Source: Paenibacillus sp. JJ-100 (GTDB lineage: Bacteria > Bacillota > Bacilli > Paenibacillales > Paenibacillaceae). From it: 64,000 nucleotides of DNA. Position 1 is the first letter of the stretch. Each line of letters starts with the position of its first letter. Below are positions 55,837 through 63,260 of the stretch, piece after piece. The notes below the pieces were generated by a model. That model was not told the origin of the DNA, made no database searches, and saw nothing but the letters and a program-made list of their open reading frames with translations. The stretch covers positions 372,001-436,000 of the forward strand of contig NZ_CAOJCM010000004.1 in NCBI RefSeq assembly GCF_948329825.1, given 5' to 3'. The position numbers and the translations under genes are program-made.

Positions 55837-56883
55837 TTGAATCAGAGATGGAGGTTACTTTTGTTAACATGGGGGGCGGTTGTTATATTATCGGCTTGCA
55901 CAAGTAACAAAATTACATCAGATGAAGCTGAGCAGTCTTCTGCTAAGGAGGGAGTTGAACAATATAAAGATAATGACAAGTCCAGCGAAGAACAAGTCGG
56001 AGGTTTGGCTAATCATGAAGCCATCTCCCCAGATCGTTTGATCGATACGTTGATGAATGGTTCTAAGGAAGCCATCTATGATCAGTTTACTCCCGAGATG
56101 AAGCAGGCCGTGTCCTTGGCCGATTTCAAGACGGCTATCGAAAGCTATATGAATCCAGAGCAGTCTTGGAAGCAGGTCGTTTATGCCGAGCTCAACGGTT
56201 TGAAGGAATACGGGTGGATGGATGAGACGGGAACCCAGGGCATTCGCGCCTATTTTACAGAAAATCACCAGATAAGTGGTCTGACCATTATTCCAATGAA
56301 ACCTCATCCCGATACCGACAGCAAGCTGACCAAAACGGAATTTCAGTTTCCGATGAAAGGGGATATGTTCGTCTTCTGGGGCGGCAACAATGTCCTTCTC
56401 AACTATCATTACGAACATGAGACGCAGCGTTATGCCTTGGATATTGTTCGGACTCAAGACGGTGCAAGCTATAAGGGTGATCCGAAAGTAAATGCCAGCT
56501 ATTATGCTTTTGGAGACCCGCTGTATGCGGCTGCGGACGGAACCGTGGTTGACATTAAAAATAATATTGAAGATAATGTGCCGGGTGTCTTGAATCCGCA
56601 GGAACCCGCGGGGAATTACGTAGTCATTGACCATGGACAGGGTGAATACAGTTTTACGGCACATATCAAAAAGGGCAGTGTTGCTGTGAAAAAAGGAGAT
56701 CGAGTCAAACAGGGCGATTTGATCGGTGACTTGGGTAATTCGGGTAACTCCAGTGAGGCACACCTGCACTTTCAGGTATCGGATGGACCGGATCTGTTCA
56801 CATCCCGTTCAATCAATATTCGTTGGGCGGATCAGAGCCAGGATTTGACGAAAGGAAATACCGTTCAGGGACTCCCGCAGTAA
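55837..56883 (+). CDS. M23 family peptidase lipoprotein with DUF3887-like domain
   Basis: A lipoprotein of about 348 residues. Signal core LLLLTWGAVVILSAC gives a lipobox near residue 20. A DUF3887-like region around 70-165 (LIDTLMNGSKEAIYDQFTPE) is followed by the LytM/M23 peptidase domain. Its signatures are YALDIVRTQDG, ADGTVVDIKNN, GQGEYSFTAHIKKG and NSSEAHLHFQVSDGPD, with the HxH metal motif HLH. It may hydrolyse peptidoglycan cross-links or act as a regulator. I use TTG 55837 (AAAGGGG upstream); GTG 55795 would lengthen it by 14 residues. It is divergent from the two-component system. Confidence 0.85.
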   Translation: MNQRWRLLLLTWGAVVILSACTSNKITSDEAEQSSAKEGVEQYKDNDKSSEEQVGGLANHEAISPDRLIDTLMNGSKEAIYDQFTPEMKQAVSLADFKTAIESYMNPEQSWKQVVYAELNGLKEYGWMDETGTQGIRAYFTENHQISGLTIIPMKPHPDTDSKLTKTEFQFPMKGDMFVFWGGNNVLLNYHYEHETQRYALDIVRTQDGASYKGDPKVNASYYAFGDPLYAAADGTVVDIKNNIEDNVPGVLNPQEPAGNYVVIDHGQGEYSFTAHIKKGSVAVKKGDRVKQGDLIGDLGNSGNSSEAHLHFQVSDGPDLFTSRSINIRWADQSQDLTKGNTVQGLPQ

Positions 56884-56997
56884 TTCAACTTGTACCTGAT
56901 TTTGGTTTCACGCATGTATTCGAATGACGCAGACTTCCATTCTCCGTTATAATAGCCTCTATACTTAGATTTGAACTGGATTAATGGAGGAATCGGG

Positions 56998-57513
56998 ATG
57001 CAGCTGCAAAAGGTACGGATTGAATACGCGAGTCTGGAGGACTTGCCGAGAATTGTGGAGATTTATAATTCCACCATTGATAGCCGCATGGTAACAGCAG
57101 ACCTGGAACCGGTAACGGTAGAACAGCGTTTGTCATGGTTCAACGAGCATACTCCAGATCGTCGTCCATTATGGGTGATGAAGCTAGATGAACAGGTCGT
57201 GGCATGGGCCAGTTTGAGTTCATTTTATGGACGACCGGCATACAATGGGACGGTTGAAGTTAGCATATATGTAGATCAGAAATGCCGGGGGATCGGGGCT
57301 GGTGGCCGTTTGCTGGAAACGGTGTTTGAGGCGTGTCCTGCCCTAGGTATAACAACCGTATTAGGATTTGTGTTTGGTCATAATGAGCCAAGTCTAGGTT
57401 TGTTACGCAAATATGGTTTTGAACAGTGGGGGTTTTATCCCGAAGTGGCTGTGCTGGATGGAGTGAACCGGGACCTGGTAATTCTGGGTAAAAAAATTGA
57501 AGCGAAGCTGTAA
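56998..57513 (+). CDS. GNAT acetyltransferase, phosphinothricin-acetyltransferase-like
   Basis: A 171-residue GNAT enzyme. Markers of the PAT/Pat-like group are IVEIYNSTIDSRMVTADLEP, VTVEQRLSWFNEHTPDRRPL, the acetyl-CoA loop near CRGIGAGGRLLETV, and GFVFGHNEPSLGLLRKYGFE. Members acetylate amino-acid analogues such as phosphinothricin or methionine sulfone. The substrate here is unproven. The start is ATG 56998 with GGAGGA 7 bases upstream; an ORF from 56971 adds 9 unlikely residues. Confidence 0.88.
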   Translation: MQLQKVRIEYASLEDLPRIVEIYNSTIDSRMVTADLEPVTVEQRLSWFNEHTPDRRPLWVMKLDEQVVAWASLSSFYGRPAYNGTVEVSIYVDQKCRGIGAGGRLLETVFEACPALGITTVLGFVFGHNEPSLGLLRKYGFEQWGFYPEVAVLDGVNRDLVILGKKIEAKL

Positions 57514-57598
57514 GGAAAACCGATATTAAACTGTTAATAAAATTATAAATCAAGTCGTCAATAAAATCGTAAGGTAATTACGCCTTAAATCGGAAGGG

Positions 57599-57637
57599 CC
57601 TCCGTATCCACGAAGAAGTGGGGATGCGGGGGTTTTT
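57599..57637 (+). terminator. Rho-independent terminator
   Basis: CCTCCGTATCCAC (57599-57611) pairs with GTGGGGATGCGGGGG (57618-57632), followed by five Ts. Confidence 0.75.
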
Positions 57638-57775
57638 GATTTATTTTAAAGTTCAAGCTTTTGGATGGCCACTTTTTACACCAGAAAGCAGGGAAAAAAG
57701 ACAAGGCAGAAGAATATACAGGTGTGAACGTGAATAAGTCTCAGCATAGGTGTGAAGTCAAAAGGGAGGATCTAT

Positions 57776-58726
57776 ATGATTAAGCCGGAACAATGTGAAC
57801 GTTTGACTAGAAAAGCACGTAAAACCCTGGAAGAAGAATACGGTCTCGGTGCGGTTGCCGATCTGGTGCTGGATGCTGGGCGCTGGGGCATTCGCCTGGA
57901 TATATCCACGACGGATGAATATCGTAGAACAGGGAATTCGCGTGTCGGCGGTGATCCAGATCTACCGGAAGGTTTGGATTGGCCGTTGACAGAGGATGGC
58001 GTGCCAATGACTTTTTTGGCCCAGCTAAATATGGTGGACCTGTCTCCATACACGCCAAATGATGGGCGCGGAACGTTGCCGGAGCGTGGCATGTTGTACT
58101 TTTTCATTGGCAGGGTGAACGCAGCTTATCCGATTGAACATCGCGTGATCTATGAGCCTTCGACACTTAACCTTGTAAAACGTGAACCAGACGGGGTTAC
58201 TGCACTCGGAGGTGAGCCAACAGTAGCTCATGCTGTTACAATATTGCCTAACCTTGAAGTTCCTACTTATGCGTACATAGACGTTGCGGCGTTGAATGAA
58301 ATGTATGATGCTTCAACGACAGTAGCTGAAGATGGAGGTTCTATAGAAGGAAATTTATTTGACCGTTATCTGGAATTCGAATCCGATTGGAACCATCCTA
58401 GTCCCCTTAATTGGGGCGGCATGTTTGGTTACCCGGAAAGGCAACAACCCGATGCTGAACACCAAGCTTTGAGCTATATTGAGCTGGGTGAGGAATACAA
58501 TGGCAGCGAGCACGAATGTATGAAGAAGTTGACTGCTCATTACGGCGGAGATGAAGAGCTCGTATGGGAAGAGTTGTCCGATACGCTTCTGTTGCTCAAA
58601 ATTGATACCCATGATGCCATCGGTTTTCAGTGGCTAAATAGGGGCGAACTACAGTTTTTCATTCGAGGCGCGGACCTTGAGGCTGAACAGTTTGATCATA
58701 CATGCTGTTCCATCTATTCGAATTAA
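57776..58726 (+). CDS. YwqG family protein (DUF1963)
   Basis: A roughly 316-residue YwqG/DUF1963 protein. Family features include SRVGGDPDLPEG, WPLTEDGVPMTFLAQLNM, GMLYFFIG, PEREQ-like GYPERQQPDAEHQ and the aspartate-rich end DTHDAIGFQWLNRGELQFFI. The function is unknown; relatives in Bacillus are linked to toxin-immunity or metabolic clusters. The start is ATG 57776, with GGGAGGA 5 bases upstream; a TTG-containing extension to 57752 is unlikely. Confidence 0.88.
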   Translation: MIKPEQCERLTRKARKTLEEEYGLGAVADLVLDAGRWGIRLDISTTDEYRRTGNSRVGGDPDLPEGLDWPLTEDGVPMTFLAQLNMVDLSPYTPNDGRGTLPERGMLYFFIGRVNAAYPIEHRVIYEPSTLNLVKREPDGVTALGGEPTVAHAVTILPNLEVPTYAYIDVAALNEMYDASTTVAEDGGSIEGNLFDRYLEFESDWNHPSPLNWGGMFGYPERQQPDAEHQALSYIELGEEYNGSEHECMKKLTAHYGGDEELVWEELSDTLLLLKIDTHDAIGFQWLNRGELQFFIRGADLEAEQFDHTCCSIYSN

Positions 58727-58803
58727 TTCAAGCTTCACTTGCATCTAATCCTAGATTCATTCCATAAATTAGGTAAAAAAGTGTTTGGCAGATGTAACAA
58801 AAT

Positions 58804-58846
58804 GTCCTGCTTCCCGTCTATAAGAGGGAGGAGGGACTTTTTTTGT
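58804..58846 (+). terminator. Rho-independent terminator
   Basis: GTCCTGCTTCCC (58804-58815) pairs with GGGAGGAGGGAC (58826-58837), followed by TTTTTTTTG. Confidence 0.75.
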
Positions 58847-58951
58847 GCGCATATGTTAATTAAACATGGAAGGACGTGTATATAGTAAAGGTGGATAATG
58901 AATTGAAACAAGATCGTATGTTCCGTATAATGGAATGAAAAGGAAGTGATG

Positions 58952-59413
58952 ATGATGATTCAATCTGTATTCAAACATATTGATACGGCGGTTGCTTCTT
59001 TAGTTGAAATTTGTGATCAATTGAATGAAGAGGACTTGCGTCTGGTTCCCATCGAGGGAAAACGTTCTGTCGGAGATCTACTCTCTCACCTGGCATTGAT
59101 CTGTCGTGCAGATCTGTACATATCCGAAGGGGCGTCGGAGGAAGAGATGGCTCAATTTTATGAAAAGAACGCCCTGTACTCTGTTGACCAGATTAAGCAT
59201 GCACTTATCACGAACCGGGACTTTCTATATCGTCAGTACATGCAGTTTACAACAGAAGAATTGCTTCATGTAACAACATCCTATTGGGGTGCTTCCTATA
59301 GCCGTTTGGAATGGCTACTCGAAATGATGGGACATATGTATCATCACAGGGGTCAACTCTATACGATGTTAACCTTGACGGGAAGAGAGCCCAAGATACC
59401 GATGTTTACATGA
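58952..59413 (+). CDS. DinB family protein
   Basis: A roughly 153-residue DinB/YfiT-like four-helix-bundle protein. A His in LSHLALIC and a cluster GHMYHHRGQLYTML near the C-terminus provide the metal-binding triad typical of the family. Members may act as metal-dependent thiol transferases (for example bacillithiol-type) but many are uncharacterised. The start is chosen among a row of ATG codons (58949, 58952, 58955), with AAAAGGAAG upstream; the exact one is uncertain. Confidence 0.85.
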   Translation: MMIQSVFKHIDTAVASLVEICDQLNEEDLRLVPIEGKRSVGDLLSHLALICRADLYISEGASEEEMAQFYEKNALYSVDQIKHALITNRDFLYRQYMQFTTEELLHVTTSYWGASYSRLEWLLEMMGHMYHHRGQLYTMLTLTGREPKIPMFT

Positions 59414-59494
59414 ATGCAATACATATTATCAATACATATCAGGTATAGGGATAAGGTGAATGAAACGGGATATTAAGGATTATGAGGAGGGAAT

Positions 59495-59521
59495 ATGCAG
59501 CTATTTTTTGGCATGAGCTGA
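59495..59521 (+). other. Possible 8-codon leader peptide upstream of the phosphotransferase
   Basis: GAGGAGGG is followed after 3 bases by ATG and a frame encoding MQLFFGMS with a stop at 59519-59521. The main gene starts 36 bases later with its own ribosome binding site. Such a layout resembles leader-peptide attenuation, but no convincing hairpin pair was found. Confidence 0.35.
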
Positions 59522-59556
59522 CTTCTGGCACATGACCTAACTAAGGAGGGATACAG

Positions 59557-60516
59557 TTGGTAGACTTCATGAATAATCGGAACCTATCTTCAACTGATCG
59601 TGGGATACTTGAGCTTGTGAAAGCGATTCCTCAACTTCGAGAGGCTGTACAGATTGAACGTATATCCAAAGGATATTCCCTGGATCACAAATTCAAAATG
59701 GAGGTTCCAGGTGAAGGGAATGTATTGCTGCGAATTTTTCCATACCGTGATATGGAAGGCAAGCAAAAAGAAATTCATATTCTGGAATCTTTGAAGAAAA
59801 TGGGGGTTCTTTGCTCTACGCCACTTGGCATTGGCAGGCTGGATGATAACAACGGGTACATGATTGTCAGCTATCTGGAAGGTGAAGATGCCGCAGAGGC
59901 ATTGCCTCTAATGAGTGCACAGCAACAGTACTCTATCGGCATGAGAGCGGGGGCTGAGCTGCGGCGCATTCATCAGTTACCCATCGAGAAGCAAGAAGAA
60001 TCTTGGTACACACGCAAAAGTATGAAGCATCAGCGTTATGTCGAACGATATCAAGCTTGTCCAATTGTAATGGGTAACGATCAGCACATTTTACATTTTA
60101 TTGATGATCATCTGGAGTGGATGAAAGGACGTCCTGATGGTTTTCAACATGATGATTTTCATCCGGCTAATCTGGTCGTGAACAATGGAGAGTTAGCTGG
60201 AGTAATCGATTTTAACCGGGCAGACCAAGGGGACCCCGTGCATGAATTTTTAAAACTGGGCTTATTCGCGACAGAAGTCAGTATTCCGTACTCGATTGGG
60301 CAGGTGCAGGGTTACTTTGAGGGACATGATCCCGATGAGGAATTCTGGAACTTGTATTCGCTATACATGGCTATGGCACTGGTATCCTCTGTCGTGTGGA
60401 TTCAGAACGTGAAGCCGGAGGAGACAGATCAGATGATGATGAAGATTGAACGTGTGCGTGAAGATCACGATGATTTTCGTAGTGTAATTCCAAGTTGGTA
60501 TACGTTGAACAAATAA
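59557..60516 (+). CDS. Phosphotransferase of the aminoglycoside/choline kinase superfamily
   Basis: A 319-residue APH-fold kinase. The N-lobe contains the region VLLRIFPYRDMEGKQKEIHI, with the conserved Glu in a helix. The catalytic loop is QHDDFHPANLVVNNGELAGV (Asp as base, Asn and Asp as metal ligands), followed by IDFNRADQGDPVHEFLKLGL, which matches the DxD-like metal site. The substrate is unknown; related proteins phosphorylate antibiotics, sugars or choline. It uses TTG 59557 with AAGGAGGG 7 bases upstream. Possible leader peptide upstream at 59495. Confidence 0.88.
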   Translation: MVDFMNNRNLSSTDRGILELVKAIPQLREAVQIERISKGYSLDHKFKMEVPGEGNVLLRIFPYRDMEGKQKEIHILESLKKMGVLCSTPLGIGRLDDNNGYMIVSYLEGEDAAEALPLMSAQQQYSIGMRAGAELRRIHQLPIEKQEESWYTRKSMKHQRYVERYQACPIVMGNDQHILHFIDDHLEWMKGRPDGFQHDDFHPANLVVNNGELAGVIDFNRADQGDPVHEFLKLGLFATEVSIPYSIGQVQGYFEGHDPDEEFWNLYSLYMAMALVSSVVWIQNVKPEETDQMMMKIERVREDHDDFRSVIPSWYTLNK

Positions 60517-60582
60517 AATAACAGGAGTTTGGATTATTCTCATTCAAAACTCCAAAAGCAGAAAGTAGAGGGCATTACAAAA

Positions 60583-61287
60583 GTGGCACAACCAGCATCT
60601 ATACTGCTTGTCGATGATGAGCAGGAGATTATTAAACTAATGGAGATTTATTTCGGGAATGAAGGATACCGGATCCTTACAGCGAGTGATGGAGCACAGG
60701 CTCTTGAGCTACTTCAGACGGAAGTGATCGATCTGATTATCCTCGATGTAATGATGCCTAATATGGATGGAATTGAAGTTTGTATGAAAATTCGGGAACA
60801 GCAGAGAATGCCAATTATTATGCTATCTGCGAAAAGTACCGACATCGATAAAATAACCGGACTAAGCATTGGTGCTGATGATTATGTAACCAAGCCGTTT
60901 AATCCGCTTGAACTGGTAGCGCGAGCCAAATCTCAGCTTCGAAGGTACCATACATTTAACGAAGGTAGAGAGAGCAGGGAGCACGAATGGGTGATTGATG
61001 ATCTGGTTATCAACACCGATACACATGAAGTGTGGGTGGACGACAGACCTGTTCATCTGACCCCGCGTGAGTTCGCTGTGCTGGAGCTGCTGGCGCGTCA
61101 TCAAGGATCGGTACTTAGTATGGAACAGATTTATCGGCAAGTATGGAAAGAAGATTTTATGGAATCCAACAACACGGTCATGGTACATATTCGTAAACTT
61201 CGTGAGAAAATTGAACAGGACAGCAAACGTCCGAAATTCATCCAGACCGTATGGGGTGTCGGGTATAAGATGATCAAACCGATGTAA
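60583..61287 (+). CDS. VanR-like OmpR-family response regulator
   Basis: A 234-residue response regulator. Receiver: ILLVDDEQEIIKLM, phospho-acceptor Asp in LIILDVMMPNMDG and the Lys in DDYVTKPFNPLELVARAKSQ. The winged helix starts around residue 140 with VNTDTHEVWV-like NTDTHEVWVDDRPVHLTPRE and EQIYRQVWKEDFMESNNTVM. The layout resembles VanR. I use GTG 60583 (AGAGGG about 11 bases upstream), giving MAQPASILLVDDE as expected; TTG 60529 has its binding site too close. It is followed 30 bases later by the kinase. Confidence 0.92.
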   Translation: MAQPASILLVDDEQEIIKLMEIYFGNEGYRILTASDGAQALELLQTEVIDLIILDVMMPNMDGIEVCMKIREQQRMPIIMLSAKSTDIDKITGLSIGADDYVTKPFNPLELVARAKSQLRRYHTFNEGRESREHEWVIDDLVINTDTHEVWVDDRPVHLTPREFAVLELLARHQGSVLSMEQIYRQVWKEDFMESNNTVMVHIRKLREKIEQDSKRPKFIQTVWGVGYKMIKPM

Positions 61288-61317
61288 GTTGAATGTTAGA
61301 AGCAGGGAGTCTCTATA

Positions 61318-62451
61318 ATGAATTCGAAACTGATTAATACCGTGCGATGGAAATTTATCTACGCATTCCTTTTGAGCGGCATATTAACAGCAGTGATGTT
61401 GTATGGGGTGGCCAAACTGTGCGAGACGATTCTGGCTACCCAGCGTTATCCGAATTATACGATTCCTGGACAGATGGTTAGGTGGCTCGTGAATCATATC
61501 GGTTCTGTTCCTCTAATGATTGCTGTAGGTATCATTTGTTTTGTGCTCTTTTTTTTCCTGTCTACTCGTAAAGTAATGGTTGTATTGGACGAGATCACAG
61601 CGGGAATTCAGGAAGTAGCCAAAGGAGAGCTGTCACATCGAATTGAGGTGAGGACTTCGGATGAGTTCGGAGTAGTTGCAGCGAGTATCAACCAGATGGC
61701 AGAGCAATTACAGCGCTCCCTTCAGGAGGAAAGAAGTGCAGTTGCTGCCAAGAATGATTTGATTACAGGCATTTCGCATGATCTGAGAACACCATTAACG
61801 TCCATTCTCGGATTTCTGGAATATGTGGAGAAGGATCGGTATCAAGATGAACTGGAAATGCGTTATTATGTCAGCATCGCTTATGAGAAATCGCTGACCT
61901 TGCGCAAGCTTATTGATGATTTATTTGAGTATACACGAGTGAGCGGGGGCGGTCTGCCGCTATGTCTGACCCCACTGAATCTGAGCCCGTTCTTGATGCA
62001 GCTGGCTGAAGAATTTACCCCAATGCTTGAAGAAGCAGGTATGACTTATCAAATCGTTGGAGCCGAGGAGCCCATATGGATTGAAGCAGCTCCTGGAGAA
62101 TTAGTTCGAGCCTACGAAAATCTATTCAGCAATGCCATTCGTTATGGTGCACAGGGCAAAATAATGGAAATTGGGTTGAAGCTTGAGAATGGAGAAGCTG
62201 TAGTCCGTATCAGTAATTATGGCGATCCGATCCTGGCTCAGGATTTACCGCATTTGTTCGAACGGTTCTATCGAGTTGATAAATCACGTTCCCGTGATAC
62301 TGGTGGAACAGGGTTGGGTTTAGCCATCGCCAAATCAATGATTGAACTGCATCAAGGGAAGATTGCTGCATATAGCGAGCATGGCAGAACAGACTTTGTT
62401 ACCCGCTTTCCGATGATAGCCCCCCCAGAGCATGATGAAATAAAAGAATAG
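61318..62451 (+). CDS. VanS-like sensor histidine kinase
   Basis: A 377-residue kinase with two transmembrane segments (about residues 11-39 and 63-82), HAMP near 83-135, then dimerisation domain with His154 in GISHDLRTPLTSILGFLEYV, N-box LVRAYENLFSNAIRYG and G boxes around DTGGTGLGLAIAKSM. The short extracellular loop between the segments is about 24 residues. GGGAGTC lies just upstream of the ATG. It forms a pair with the regulator and is followed by a truncated paralog and a peptidoglycan transglycosylase, so a cell-wall role is likely. It does not by itself indicate vancomycin resistance. Confidence 0.92.
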   Translation: MNSKLINTVRWKFIYAFLLSGILTAVMLYGVAKLCETILATQRYPNYTIPGQMVRWLVNHIGSVPLMIAVGIICFVLFFFLSTRKVMVVLDEITAGIQEVAKGELSHRIEVRTSDEFGVVAASINQMAEQLQRSLQEERSAVAAKNDLITGISHDLRTPLTSILGFLEYVEKDRYQDELEMRYYVSIAYEKSLTLRKLIDDLFEYTRVSGGGLPLCLTPLNLSPFLMQLAEEFTPMLEEAGMTYQIVGAEEPIWIEAAPGELVRAYENLFSNAIRYGAQGKIMEIGLKLENGEAVVRISNYGDPILAQDLPHLFERFYRVDKSRSRDTGGTGLGLAIAKSMIELHQGKIAAYSEHGRTDFVTRFPMIAPPEHDEIKE

Positions 62452-62573
62452 AACTTTTTAAATTCTATCGGTGTGAAGTTAAGAATTTAATAAGAATTTC
62501 ACAAAGCTTCCTTAAGAACTATTCGGTATGCTACCTCTATGACTTGGTTAGCAGCTTGAGGAGGATGCCGAAT

Positions 62574-63260
62574 ATGAGTTCGAGATTTAACACCGTTAGA
62601 ATGAAATACATATATATTTGCGGAGCAAGTGCGCTTCTCAGCATAGTGATTTTGTTTGTTGTTTATCAACTGATGAAATTCATTTATCTTCTCATGTTCA
62701 ATGACGTTGCTTGGATTAACCGTGTAATTCAATGGGGCATCAACCACATAGGGAAGACACCGCTGTTCTTGCTTGCCTTTGGGGTGCTGTTTGCTTTGTT
62801 TTTCTGGATTCGCTCTCAGAAAATAGCTGAAGATATGCAACAACTTGTCCAGGGAACTCGTCAACTTGCGAATGGTCAGACGATTGATCCCATCCGAGTA
62901 CTAAGCAGTGGCGAGCTACGACAATTAAGTGATCAGATTAACGCTATTGCAGTTCTCGCCACTAGAGGGAAGGATGGCAGTACATCGCCTCATGTGGCAA
63001 GAGAAGCTGCACGAATGGTCCAGCCTCCAAACAAAAGTGAACATATCTCCTTACCTATTGAACTTACGCTGTATGGCATTCAATCTGCTCTGGAGGAGTT
63101 GCTGAAGACGAGCGGCAGACACGACAGCGAGGTACAGCATTGGGCGAGAGTGGCTTATGAACAGACATCTCTGCTCCAGCTTGCGCTTGGTATATCGGAA
63201 TGGAAAGAAAATAGTGACAGCCCTTTAATAAAGGGTGAAACTGAGGAAGCGCAATGTTAA
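62574..63260 (+). CDS. Truncated sensor-kinase paralog (degenerate DHp, no ATPase domain)
   Basis: A 228-residue membrane protein built like the N-terminal half of the VanS-like kinase just upstream. Shared layout: short N-terminus with NTVR, TM1 (about residues 13-40), the stretch INRVIQWGINHIGKTPLFLL, TM2 near 63-80 and a HAMP-like region to about 125. Residues about 158-198 align without gaps to the kinase DHp helices, including ARVAYEQT against SIAYEKS. The H-box ISHDLRTPL reads ISLPIELTL, so the phospho-His is a Leu. No catalytic domain follows. It starts at ATG 62574 (GAGGAGG) and overlaps the transglycosylase start by 7 bases. Confidence 0.75.
   Translation: MSSRFNTVRMKYIYICGASALLSIVILFVVYQLMKFIYLLMFNDVAWINRVIQWGINHIGKTPLFLLAFGVLFALFFWIRSQKIAEDMQQLVQGTRQLANGQTIDPIRVLSSGELRQLSDQINAIAVLATRGKDGSTSPHVAREAARMVQPPNKSEHISLPIELTLYGIQSALEELLKTSGRHDSEVQHWARVAYEQTSLLQLALGISEWKENSDSPLIKGETEEAQC

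Noticed and set aside
59557..60516. Aminoglycoside resistance gene
   Set aside because: The fold is shared with many kinases for sugars, choline or unknown substrates; no specific resistance subfamily motif is visible.
60583..62451. VanRS-like pair as a sign of vancomycin resistance
   Set aside because: No vanH, vanA/B ligase or vanX gene is present; similar pairs are common regulators of cell-wall genes.
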